A stretch of DNA of 64,000 bases, taken from contig NZ_JADCDA010000075.1 of NCBI RefSeq assembly GCF_020252405.1, positions 1-64,000 of the forward strand, in the 5' to 3' direction. The notes below the pieces were generated by a model. That model was not told where the DNA came from. It saw only the letters and a list, made by a program, of their open reading frames with translations, and made no database searches. Below are positions 56,885 to 64,000 of this stretch, one piece after another. Numbering within the stretch: position 1 is the stretch's first letter; each line of letters starts with the position of its first letter. Position numbers and translations under genes: made by a program. Source of the stretch: Aestuariivirga sp. (GTDB lineage: Bacteria; Pseudomonadota; Alphaproteobacteria; Rhizobiales; Aestuariivirgaceae).

Positions 56885-57502
56885 ATGGCGACGTTTCATC
56901 CGAGGCCGCTTCCCGAGGGCTATCACCCGCTGCCGCAAGGCCACCTCGCCAATGTGGTGACCTGCCTCGAGATGACGGCGAGACCGGCGCTGCGGCCCGT
57001 GCCGGAGCAGGGCTTCACGCTGGAGCGCATGGGGGCTGCCGGTGCTGAACGCTTCCGCGCGCTGTTCCGCGCCATCGGGCAGGACATCATGTGGTTCTCG
57101 CGTCTCATCCTGCCGGAGGAGAAGCTCTCCGCGATTATCGGACACCCGGACGTGCTCTGCCTGGCGCTGGTGAAGGAGGGAGCCGACATCGGCCTGCTCG
57201 AACTCGATTTCCGCGGGGAGGGCCAGTGCGAACTCTCCTTCTTCGGCGTCGTGCCCTCCGCCGTCGGCGGCGGTGCCGGCCGCTTCCTGATGAATGAGGC
57301 CCTGACGCGGGCCTGGGCGCGGCCCATCACGCGGCTCTGGCTGCACACCTGCAACTACGACCATCCCAATGCGCCGGCCTTCTACCAGCGCTCGGGCTTC
57401 CGGCCCTATGCGGTGATGGTCGAAGTGCATCCCGATCCGCGGCTGACGGGCGAGATGCCCAGACACGCGAGTCCGCGGGCGCCGCTCATCGATACTCAAT
57501 AA
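56885..57502 (+). CDS. GNAT-family N-acetyltransferase
   Basis: The 205-residue protein has a typical GNAT core after a 45-residue leader: GFTLERMG, then IGLLELDFRGEGQCELSFFGVVPSAVGGGAGRFLMNEAL with the acetyl-CoA loop, and LWLHTCNYDHPNAPAFYQRSGFR near 155-175 with the C-terminal motif. Substrate unknown. It starts 30 bases after mmsA on the same strand, so it may be in the same transcript. Confidence 0.85.
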   Translation: MATFHPRPLPEGYHPLPQGHLANVVTCLEMTARPALRPVPEQGFTLERMGAAGAERFRALFRAIGQDIMWFSRLILPEEKLSAIIGHPDVLCLALVKEGADIGLLELDFRGEGQCELSFFGVVPSAVGGGAGRFLMNEALTRAWARPITRLWLHTCNYDHPNAPAFYQRSGFRPYAVMVEVHPDPRLTGEMPRHASPRAPLIDTQ

Positions 57503-57503
57503 T

Positions 57504-57628
57504 GCCGTCCCCCCGGCGAAAGCCGGGGCCCAGCTTTGGGTCAGCGAGTATGGTGAGAAAGCGGGGTCGCGGCTTTCGCCGGGATGACGGCCTGAAGACG
57601 TGATTATAGCCTGAAGACGTGATTATGG
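57504..57628. repeat. Inverted repeat plus tandem 19-bp repeats
   Basis: GGCGAAAGCC near 57516 and GGCTTTCGCC near 57571 are arms of an approximately 20-bp imperfect inverted repeat spanning 57504-57591. It resembles common alphaproteobacterial intergenic repeats (CCGGCGAAAGCCGG core). Directly after it, two 19-base copies with the core CCTGAAGACGTGATTAT (57591-57609 and 57610-57628) and a degenerate third copy lead to xerC. Confidence 0.75.
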
Positions 57629-57642
57629 CCTCAAGCGGGTGA

Positions 57643-57657
57643 TTAACGAATGTTTAC
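57643..57657 (+). promoter_or_regulatory. CtrA-like site before xerC
   Basis: TTAA-CGAATGT-TTAC is one base off TTAA-N7-TTAA and lies 24 bases before the xerC start, partly in the last degenerate tandem repeat. Weak evidence of cell-cycle control. Confidence 0.3.
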
Positions 57658-57680
57658 CGCTGCACGATACTCTCCGCACC

Positions 57681-58616
57681 ATGTCCGACTTCGTCATCAG
57701 TCTCGCGCCCGATGCCGCCGCTGCTATGCAGGGGTGGTTGCAAAGTCTCAAATCCGAGCGGCGCATGGCGGCAAAGACGCTCGAAGCCTATGCACGTGAC
57801 TTCGGGCAGTTCGCGCAGTTCATGGGCGATCATCTCGGGGGTGCGCCCGGCAACCGCGAGCTTGCCGAACTTACCGTCTCAGATTTCCGCGCCTTCATGG
57901 CGCGGCGGCGCAACCAGGGCGTGGAGAGCCGCACGCTGGCGCGGCAGCTTTCAAGCCTGCGCTCCTTTTATCGCCATGCGGAGAAAACCGGGCTGTTCCG
58001 CAACGCGGCCCTCTCCGCCCTGCGCGCGCCCAAGCTGCCGCATGCGGTGCCGAAACCGCTCTCGCCCGAAAAGGCGCGGCAAGTGGCAAAGGCCGAAGCG
58101 CTGGCTGGAGATGAAACCCCGCGCTGGGTGCTGGCGCGCGACCAGGCGGTGCTGACGCTGCTGTATGGCTGCGGCCTCCGCATCTCGGAGGCCCTGTCAC
58201 TCACCCTGGCGCAGGCGGAGCAGCCGGCGCTGACCATCACCGGCAAGGGCAACAAGACGAGACTCGTGCCGCTGCTGCCGGTCGTGCGGCAGGCCGTGGC
58301 GCTGTACCGAGATCTCTGCCCCTTTGCGCTCAAACCCAGTGAGCCGATGTTCCGCGGGCAGAAGGGTGGGCCGCTCAATGCCCGCAACATCCAGCTCCTG
58401 ATTGCCCGCCTGCGCGGCGCGCTTGGCCTGCCGGAGACCGCGACGCCGCATGCGCTGCGCCACTCCTTCGCCACGCATCTGCTCGCCAATGGCGCGGACC
58501 TTCGCGTCATCCAGGAACTGCTGGGCCATGCCAGCCTGTCCACCACGCAGATCTATACGGAAGTGAACCGCGCGCATCTGCTGGAGCAATATCGCAAGGC
58601 TCACCCGCGCGCCTGA
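57681..58616 (+). CDS. xerC: Tyrosine recombinase XerC
   Basis: XerC resolves chromosome dimers with XerD at dif. The 311-residue protein has an N-terminal SAM-like domain (ERRMAAKTLEAYARDFGQF). The catalytic residues are Arg167 in GLRISEALSL, Lys in TGKGNKTRLVPL, His257 and Arg260 in HALRHSFATHLL, His283 in LLGHASLSTTQIYTEV and the nucleophile Tyr292. Ends with VNRAHLLEQYRKAHP, as in chromosomal Xer proteins. Not next to a phage or attachment site, so it is the housekeeping recombinase, not an integrase. XerD is an alternative; the position near the OGDH operon favours XerC. Confidence 0.85.
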   Translation: MSDFVISLAPDAAAAMQGWLQSLKSERRMAAKTLEAYARDFGQFAQFMGDHLGGAPGNRELAELTVSDFRAFMARRRNQGVESRTLARQLSSLRSFYRHAEKTGLFRNAALSALRAPKLPHAVPKPLSPEKARQVAKAEALAGDETPRWVLARDQAVLTLLYGCGLRISEALSLTLAQAEQPALTITGKGNKTRLVPLLPVVRQAVALYRDLCPFALKPSEPMFRGQKGGPLNARNIQLLIARLRGALGLPETATPHALRHSFATHLLANGADLRVIQELLGHASLSTTQIYTEVNRAHLLEQYRKAHPRA

Positions 58617-58654
58617 GGGTGGAACTTGCCGGGGTCCCACGCTAGACTTTGATC

Positions 58655-59983
58655 ATGCCCGGCATCAGGCTCGTCCAGCCCAGTTCACAGCTTCCCAAAC
58701 AGGCCGCAGTCTGCGTCATCGGCGGCGGTGTTGCCGGCGTGTCGACGGCCCTTGAACTGGCCGAGCGCGGCATCGACGTGGCGCTGCTGGAAAAGGGCGA
58801 GATCGCCGCCGAGCAGTCGGGCCGGAACTGGGGCTGGTGCCGCCAGATGGGGCGCGATGCCCGCGAGATTCCGCTGATACAGGTGGCGATGAATATCTGG
58901 GACGGCATGGACGCGCGCGTCGAAGGCCAGACCGGCTTCACCCGCTGCGGCATCCTCTATCTCTGCGAGACGGACGGGCAGCTGGCCGCCAGGAACGGCT
59001 GGTGCGAGAAGATCGCGAAGCCCGCCGGGCTCGCCACGCGCATGATCGGCGGACGGGAAGCCAACGCGCTTCAGCCCGGCTGCACCAGGCCCTGGAAGGG
59101 TGCGCTCTATACGCCTGACGACGGCCGCGCCGAACCCTTCGTGGCCGTGCCGCTGATGGCGGAGGCGCTCATGCGCAAGGGCGGCAAGCTGTTCACCAAC
59201 TGCGCGGTGCGCGGGCTGGAGACGACGGGTGGCCGCATTTCATCGGTGGTCACGGAGAGGGGCGCCATCGCCTGCGATACCGTGGTTCTGGCGGGCGGCG
59301 CATGGTCGCGGCGCTTCTGCCACAACCTCGGCATTTCGCTGCCGCAGCTCACCGTCGTCAATTCGGTGATGCGCACCGCGCCTATCGACACCGGGCTGAC
59401 GCGGACCTGCTCCGGCGGCGGCTTCACCTTCAGGAAGCGCATGGACGGCGGCTACACCATCACCGACAATCATTTCTCGGTGGCTGACATCGTGCCGGAC
59501 TCGTTCCGGCTGTTCCGCGAATTCCTGCCGGCACTGATGCTCGACTGGAAGGGCCTGCGGCTGCGCCTCGGCAAGCGCTTCATCGAGGAGGCCAGGCTGA
59601 AGCGGCGCTGGGCGCTGGATGAGGTCTCGCCCTTCGAAGAGGTGCGCATTCTCGATCCCGAACCGGTGACCGACGTGCTGGACAGGGCCGCGGCTGCGCT
59701 AAAGGAATATTATCCGGTGTTCAGGCCCATGAAGATCGCGGAGCGCTGGGCGGGCGCCATCGACGCGCTGCCGGATGCGGCGCCAATCATCTCGAAAGTG
59801 GAGAAGCTGCCGGGTTTCCATTTGTGCACCGGCTTCTCGGGCCATGGCTTCGGGCTTGGCCCGGGCGCCGGCAAGCTGATGGCGGAGATCGTGACGGGGG
59901 AGACGCCGTGTGTTGACCCCTCGCCGTTCCGCCACGCGCGGTTCTTCGACGGCAGCAATCCGCGTCCTTCGACGGGGCTGTAG
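58655..59983 (+). CDS. FAD-dependent oxidoreductase (DAO family)
   Basis: The 442-residue enzyme has the FAD motif AAVCVIGGGVAGVSTALELAERG near residue 20, a conserved GEIAAEQSGRNWGWCRQMGRD, VVLAGGAWSRRFCHNLG, and near the end CTGFSGHGFGLGPGAGKLMAE. It belongs to the glycine/D-amino-acid oxidase group; it probably oxidises an amino acid or amine. The substrate is unknown. The ATG at 58655 is chosen; a TTG at 58649 is in frame. It converges on lpd across a palindromic region. Confidence 0.83.
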   Translation: MPGIRLVQPSSQLPKQAAVCVIGGGVAGVSTALELAERGIDVALLEKGEIAAEQSGRNWGWCRQMGRDAREIPLIQVAMNIWDGMDARVEGQTGFTRCGILYLCETDGQLAARNGWCEKIAKPAGLATRMIGGREANALQPGCTRPWKGALYTPDDGRAEPFVAVPLMAEALMRKGGKLFTNCAVRGLETTGGRISSVVTERGAIACDTVVLAGGAWSRRFCHNLGISLPQLTVVNSVMRTAPIDTGLTRTCSGGGFTFRKRMDGGYTITDNHFSVADIVPDSFRLFREFLPALMLDWKGLRLRLGKRFIEEARLKRRWALDEVSPFEEVRILDPEPVTDVLDRAAAALKEYYPVFRPMKIAERWAGAIDALPDAAPIISKVEKLPGFHLCTGFSGHGFGLGPGAGKLMAEIVTGETPCVDPSPFRHARFFDGSNPRPSTGL

Positions 59984-60009
59984 CGCGGCACTCGCCCACA
60001 CGGGAATGC

Positions 60010-60090
60010 TCACCTTGCCCGGGGTCGACCCGGGCATCCTCTTCCATGGCGGGTGAAAAGGATCGCCGGGTCATGCCCGGCGAAGGTGAG
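60010..60090. repeat. Composite palindrome between FAD oxidoreductase and lpd
   Basis: Outer arms CTCACCTT (60010-60017) and AAGGTGAG (60083-60090) enclose two hairpins, GCCCGGG-GTCGA-CCCGGGC (60017-60035) and CGCCGGG-TCATG-CCCGGCG (60064-60082). It lies between two convergent genes and may act as a bidirectional terminator. It resembles the 57504-57591 repeat in its CCCGGCGA core. Confidence 0.7.
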
Positions 60091-60133
60091 TTGTCTGATG
60101 AGGCGTTCGCGCGCCGGGATGACGCCAATTACC

Positions 60134-61522
60134 TCAGGAATGTATCGCCCGGCCCGCCACCGCCATGGCCGCTTCCTTCACCGCCTCCGAAAGCGTGGGG
60201 TGCGCGTGGCAGGTGCGGGCGAGGTCTTCCGCGGAGCCGCCGAATTCCATCAGCACGGCGGCCTCGTGGATCAGTTCGCCGGCCATGGGGCCGACGATGT
60301 GAACACCCAGCACGCGGTCGGTCCTGGCGTCGGCCAGAACCTTCACGAAGCCGTCCGTCGTCTGGTTGGCCTTGGCGCGGCCGTTGGCGAGGAACAGGAA
60401 CTTGCCGGCCTTGTAGTCCGCGCCTTCCGCCTTCAGCTCCTCCTCGGTCTTGCCGACGGCCGCGACTTCCGGGTTGGTGTAGACGACGCCGGGGATGACG
60501 CCATAGTTCACGTGGCCCGCCTGGCCCGCCAGGATTTCGGCGAGTGCGATGCCTTCGTCCTCCGCCTTGTGGGCCAGCATGGGGCCACGGATGACGTCGC
60601 CGATGGCATGGATGCCGGGAACGCTGGTCTGGAAGCGGTCGTCCACCTCCACCCGTCCGCGATTGTCAAGCTTAACGCCCGCGGCGTCGAGACCCAGGCC
60701 TTCGGTGTAGGGCGTGCGGCCGACGGCGACGAGCGCCACTTCGGCCTCGATCTGCTCAGGCGCGCCACCCGCGGCAGGCTCCACCGCGAGGGTGACCTTG
60801 TCCTTCGCCTTCACGGCCCCCGTGACCTTTGAGGACAGGCGGAAGGCGAAGCCCTGCTTCTGGAGGATGCGCTGGAAATTCCTGGCTGCGTCGAGGTCCA
60901 TGCCCGGCAGGATGCGGTCCAGGTATTCGATGACGGTGACCTTCGCGCCGAGGCGGGCATAGACCGAGCCCAGCTCGAGGCCGATGACGCCCGCGCCGAT
61001 GACGGCCATCGAGGCCGGAACCTTCTCCAGCATCAGCGCACCGGTGGAGGAGACGATCTGCTTCTCGTCCATCTCGATGCCCTTGAGCTTCGCTGCGTCC
61101 GAGCCTGTGGCGATGACGATGTTCTTCGTCTCGATCGTGTCATTGCCGACCGTCACCGTGCCGGGCCCGGCGATCTTGCCGGTTCCGCGGAACACCGTGA
61201 CCTTGTTCTTCTTCAGCAGAAAGTCGACGCCCTTGGTGTTGCCGTCGATGGCCTCCTGCTTGAAGCCCATCATCCTGGGGAAGTCGATCGACGTCTCGGC
61301 CCTGATGCCCATCCTGGCGAAGCTGTGCTTCGACCCGGCGTAGAGCTCTGAGGCATGCAGCAGCGCCTTGGAGGGAATGCAGCCGACGTTGAGGCAGGCG
61401 CCGCCGTGGGTGGCGCGCTTTTCGACCACCGCCACTTTCAGCCCCAGCTGGGCCGCACGGATGGCGCAGACATAGCCGCCGGGGCCGGTGCCGATGATGG
61501 TGACGTCGAACTGGTTCGCCAT
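60134..61522 (-). CDS. lpd: Dihydrolipoyl dehydrogenase (E3)
   Basis: E3 reoxidises dihydrolipoamide of the 2-oxoglutarate dehydrogenase complex using NAD. The 462-residue protein has the FAD motif [12 protein letters not shown], the redox disulfide Cys43-Cys48 in [13 protein letters not shown], the NAD motif [12 protein letters not shown], and HAHPTLSE with the catalytic His-Glu near the C-terminus. The ATG at 61522 has AGGAACAA upstream. It is the last gene of the sucA-sucB-SDR-lpd run. It might also serve pyruvate dehydrogenase. Confidence 0.96.
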   Translation of the reverse strand: MANQFDVTIIGTGPGGYVCAIRAAQLGLKVAVVEKRATHGGACLNVGCIPSKALLHASELYAGSKHSFARMGIRAETSIDFPRMMGFKQEAIDGNTKGVDFLLKKNKVTVFRGTGKIAGPGTVTVGNDTIETKNIVIATGSDAAKLKGIEMDEKQIVSSTGALMLEKVPASMAVIGAGVIGLELGSVYARLGAKVTVIEYLDRILPGMDLDAARNFQRILQKQGFAFRLSSKVTGAVKAKDKVTLAVEPAAGGAPEQIEAEVALVAVGRTPYTEGLGLDAAGVKLDNRGRVEVDDRFQTSVPGIHAIGDVIRGPMLAHKAEDEGIALAEILAGQAGHVNYGVIPGVVYTNPEVAAVGKTEEELKAEGADYKAGKFLFLANGRAKANQTTDGFVKVLADARTDRVLGVHIVGPMAGELIHEAAVLMEFGGSAEDLARTCHAHPTLSEAVKEAAMAVAGRAIHS

Positions 61523-61535
61523 GGTGTTGTTCCTG

Positions 61536-62285
61536 TCAGCAGCGTCCGCCGGCCACGGGGATGATGGAGCCGGTGACATAGGAGGATTGGTCCGAGCACA
61601 GCCACAGGATGGCGTCCGCCACCTCGTCCGCCGTGCCTTCGCGCTTCATGGGGATGTGCTCGCGCATCATCTTCACGCGGCCGGGAATGCCGGAGCTGTC
61701 GTGAATCTCGGTGTCGATGATGCCGGGGCGCACGGCGTTGACGCGGATGCCCTCGGCGGCGACCTCGCGGCCAAGGCCGATGGTGAGGACGTCCATGGCG
61801 CCCTTGCTGGCGGCATATTCGACGCCAAGCCCCGGCGCGCCCAGCACGGAGGCCGCGGATCCGAGATTGACGATCGATCCGCCGCTGCCGCCATGCTTCC
61901 TCGACATGCGCTTCACCGCCTCGCGCGCGCAGAGGAAGGCGCCGAGGATGTTGATGTCGAAGAGGCGCGTCAGGCGCCCGGCGCTCATCTCGTCAAGCCG
62001 GCTCTGGCGGTCCATGATGCCGGCATTGTTGACCAGCACCTTGAGCGGGCCGAGCTTGTCGGCTGCGGCGAAGAGGGCGAGGATGTCGGCCTCCTTCGCG
62101 ACGTCGCCCCTGATGGCCACGGCCTTGCCGCCTTGGGCGGCGATGGCGTCGACCGCCCCGTCAGCGGCGGCGGCGTTGGCCGCGTAGTTGACGACGACGG
62201 TGTAGCCGGCCGCGCCCAGCTTGAGGGCCGCGGCCCTGCCGATGCCGCGGCTGCCGCCGGTGACGATGGCGATCTTGTCGGTCAT
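61536..62285 (-). CDS. SDR-family short-chain dehydrogenase
   Basis: The classical SDR of 249 residues starts [20 protein letters not shown] with the TGxxxGxG cofactor motif. NNAGIMDR, the catalytic Ser in [10 protein letters not shown] and the YAASK motif with Tyr and Lys follow. It is placed between sucB and lpd, a position that I remember as conserved in several Hyphomicrobiales, so it is probably co-transcribed with them. The substrate is unknown. Confidence 0.88.
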   Translation of the reverse strand: MTDKIAIVTGGSRGIGRAAALKLGAAGYTVVVNYAANAAAADGAVDAIAAQGGKAVAIRGDVAKEADILALFAAADKLGPLKVLVNNAGIMDRQSRLDEMSAGRLTRLFDINILGAFLCAREAVKRMSRKHGGSGGSIVNLGSAASVLGAPGLGVEYAASKGAMDVLTIGLGREVAAEGIRVNAVRPGIIDTEIHDSSGIPGRVKMMREHIPMKREGTADEVADAILWLCSDQSSYVTGSIIPVAGGRC

Positions 62286-62307
62286 GCAGGTCCTCTCCTT
62301 GATGCCC

Positions 62308-63525
62308 TCACAGGTCCAGAATCATCCGCTGCGGGTCTTCGAGGTTTTCCTTGACGCGCACCAGGAAGGTGACGGCTTCCTTGCCGTCGACGATGCGGTG
62401 ATCATAGGAGAGGGCGAGATACATCATCGGGCGGATCGCCACCTGGCCGTTGACGACCACGGGGCGTTCCTGGATTTTGTGCATGCCGAGGATGCCGGAC
62501 TGCGGCGCGTTGAGGATGGGCGTCGACATCAGCGAGCCGTAAACACCGCCGTTGGAGATGGTGAAGGTGCCGCCCTGCATGTCGGCGATCTGCAGGCTGC
62601 CGTCCCGCGCGCGCCTGCCGTATTCCGCGATGGTCTTCTCGATGCCGGCGAAGGACAGCATGTCGGCGTCGCGCAGCACGGGGACGACGAGGCCCTTGTC
62701 GGTGCCCACGGCCACGCCGATGTTGTAGAAGTTCTTGTAGACGATGTCGTCGCCGTCGATCTCGGCATTGACCGCCGGGATTTCCTTCAGCGCCTGGATG
62801 CAGGCCTTCACGAAGAAGCTCATGAAACCCAGCTTCACGCCGTGCTTCTTCTCGAACAGGTCCTTGTACTGGTTGCGGAGCGCCATGGCCGCCGTCATGT
62901 CCACCTCGTTGAAGGTGGTGAGCATGGCGGCGGTGTTCTGCGCATCCTTCAGGCGGCGCGCGATGGTGAGGCGCAGGCGCGACATCTTCACGCGCTCCTC
63001 GCGCGCGGCATCCGGCGGAGCCGAAGGCGTGCGGGCGGCGGGGGCGGGCGTTGCCGGGATAACCGGCGGCCTGGCTTGCGCAGCGGGCTTTTCGAGATGC
63101 GCGATCACGTCGCCCTTGGTGAGGCGGCCATCCTTGCCGGTGCCGGAAACGGCGGCGGCATCGATCTTGTTTTCTTCCACCATCTTGCGGACGGCGGGCG
63201 ACAGCGTCTGCTCCGCGGCCCTGGCAGGCGCCGCGGCTTCGGCCCTCTTCGGCGCTTCGGCGGGTTTCGACAAGGCGGCGCCGGCCGCGCCTTCCTCGAT
63301 CATGCCGAGAAGGGCGCCGACATTCACCGTGACGCCCGGTTCGGCGGAGATGGAGGAGAGCCTGCCCGAGGCCGGCGCCGGGACTTCGACCGTCACCTTG
63401 TCGGTTTCAAGTTCAACGAGGGGCTCGTCGGCCTTCACCGCTTCGCCGGCCTTCCTGAACCACTTCGCAATCGTCGCCTCGGTGACCGATTCACCCAGAG
63501 CCGGAACGCGGATTTCCTTTGCCAT
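62308..63525 (-). CDS. sucB: Dihydrolipoyllysine-residue succinyltransferase (2-oxoglutarate dehydrogenase E2)
   Basis: E2 transfers the succinyl group from E1 to CoA through a swinging lipoyl arm. The 405-residue protein has an N-terminal lipoyl domain with Lys43 in [12 protein letters not shown], an Ala/Pro-rich linker, an E3-binding domain ([32 protein letters not shown]) and the catalytic domain ending with [15 protein letters not shown]. The [11 protein letters not shown] start marks the succinyltransferase type. It lies 12 bases after sucA. Confidence 0.96.
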   Translation of the reverse strand: MAKEIRVPALGESVTEATIAKWFRKAGEAVKADEPLVELETDKVTVEVPAPASGRLSSISAEPGVTVNVGALLGMIEEGAAGAALSKPAEAPKRAEAAAPARAAEQTLSPAVRKMVEENKIDAAAVSGTGKDGRLTKGDVIAHLEKPAAQARPPVIPATPAPAARTPSAPPDAAREERVKMSRLRLTIARRLKDAQNTAAMLTTFNEVDMTAAMALRNQYKDLFEKKHGVKLGFMSFFVKACIQALKEIPAVNAEIDGDDIVYKNFYNIGVAVGTDKGLVVPVLRDADMLSFAGIEKTIAEYGRRARDGSLQIADMQGGTFTISNGGVYGSLMSTPILNAPQSGILGMHKIQERPVVVNGQVAIRPMMYLALSYDHRIVDGKEAVTFLVRVKENLEDPQRMILDL

Positions 63526-63537
63526 GTTCTCTGTCCC

Positions 63538-64000
63538 TTAAGCCTTGTTCTCGCCCAGCGCCTCGTCGAGGAAGGTGCGCAGTTCCTTGAGGTGCCGGCT
63601 CATCAGGCCGGTTGCGGTGGAGGCGGAAGCCGCGCGGCCCACATAGCGGGGCCGTGCGCGCTTCGCGCCGATGAAATCGAGCACGCGCTCGATATTGGGC
63701 TGCGCATAGCTCCAGGCGCCCATGTTGTAGGGCTCTTCCTGGCACCACACGAACTCGGCCCCCTTGAAGCGTGACAGGATGTTGATGAGCGCCTTGTGCG
63801 GCCAGGGGTAAAGCTGCTCGATGCGCAGCAGATAGATATCGGCGAGGCCGCGCTTCTCGCGCTCCTCGTAGAGATCGTAATAGACCTTGCCGGTGCACAG
63901 GATGACGCGGCGGATGTTGCCGTCGGGCCTCAGCTTGATTGCCTCGCCCGGCAGCATCTCGGCATCGTCCCACAGCAGGCGGTGGAAGGTGGCGCCCGCG
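63538..64000 (-). CDS. sucA: 2-oxoglutarate dehydrogenase E1 component, C-terminal part
   Basis: This is the C-terminal 153 residues of the thiamine-diphosphate-dependent E1; the gene continues beyond the window. Typical E1 features are RVILCTGKVYYDLYEEREKRG, EQLYPWPHKAL, FVWCQEEPYNMGAW, and YVGRAASASTATGLMSRHLKE near the end. The orientation and 12-base gap to sucB make it the first gene of the operon. Confidence 0.93.
   Translation of the reverse strand, partial: AGATFHRLLWDDAEMLPGEAIKLRPDGNIRRVILCTGKVYYDLYEEREKRGLADIYLLRIEQLYPWPHKALINILSRFKGAEFVWCQEEPYNMGAWSYAQPNIERVLDFIGAKRARPRYVGRAASASTATGLMSRHLKELRTFLDEALGENKA

Noticed and set aside
55334..57499. 721-residue frame opposite mmsA and the GNAT gene
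   Set aside because: Spans two well-supported sense genes and has no recognisable domain.
57681..58616. Integrase of a mobile element
   Set aside because: No adjacent attachment site, tRNA or phage genes. Sequence features match chromosomal Xer recombinase.

Overview
This is a high-GC alphaproteobacterial chromosome segment, most likely from the order Hyphomicrobiales (Rhizobiales). Three things point there. The core gene order is typical: trpG-trpD-trpC-moaC-moeA-lexA, tpiA-secG-pyrG-kdsA-eno, and sucA-sucB-SDR-lpd. LexA boxes are of the alphaproteobacterial GTTC-N7-GTTC type. Several palindromic intergenic repeat families of rhizobial character are present. trpE and trpG are separate genes, whereas Rhizobiaceae carry a fused trpE(G), so a non-Rhizobiaceae lineage is more likely. 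All family assignments were made by reading the sequence; no database was searched.

Region 1-28.3 kb is mostly housekeeping. It holds tRNA-Lys, glmU-glmS (UDP-GlcNAc synthesis), an RND efflux pump with its adaptor, hspQ, a UbiH-type hydroxylase and a GST. Next come lexA with two operator boxes and moeA-moaC joined to trpC-trpD-trpG-trpE with overlapping ends. These are followed by ppiD, then tpiA, an ATC-hydrolase-like gene, secG, pyrG, a mechanosensitive channel, a thioesterase, kdsA and eno.

Region 28.3-36.3 kb is accessory. It has two DMT exporters, a DenD-like D-erythronate dehydrogenase divergent from a dimethylglycine/sarcosine dehydrogenase-like flavoprotein, an L,D-transpeptidase, a small lipoprotein and an Omp25-like beta-barrel.

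Region 36.5-53.8 kb is the most distinctive part: a sugar or polyol catabolic locus. Eleven consecutive minus-strand genes encode two permeases, a binding protein, an FGGY kinase, an sn-glycerol-1-phosphate-dehydrogenase-like enzyme, an ABC ATPase, a GpsA-like dehydrogenase, an internally deleted SorC-type regulator, a second FGGY kinase, a HAD hydrolase and a class II aldolase. Most of them overlap by a few bases. A second module (SAF-domain oxidoreductase, class II aldolase and a divergent FGGY kinase) lies beyond a small AT-richer two-gene cassette. That cassette holds an unknown gene plus a DUF1828/DUF1829 protein and looks horizontally acquired. The substrate cannot be read from sequence. 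Pairing homologues of dehydrogenases for both glycerol-phosphate enantiomers with several kinases and aldolases suggests a polyol or a glycerol-phosphate-like compound.

Region 53.9-64 kb contains a small coupled gene pair, a truncated GNAT pseudogene, mmsA, a GNAT acetyltransferase, xerC and a FAD oxidoreductase. It ends in the 2-oxoglutarate dehydrogenase operon (sucA cut by the window edge, sucB, an SDR, lpd).
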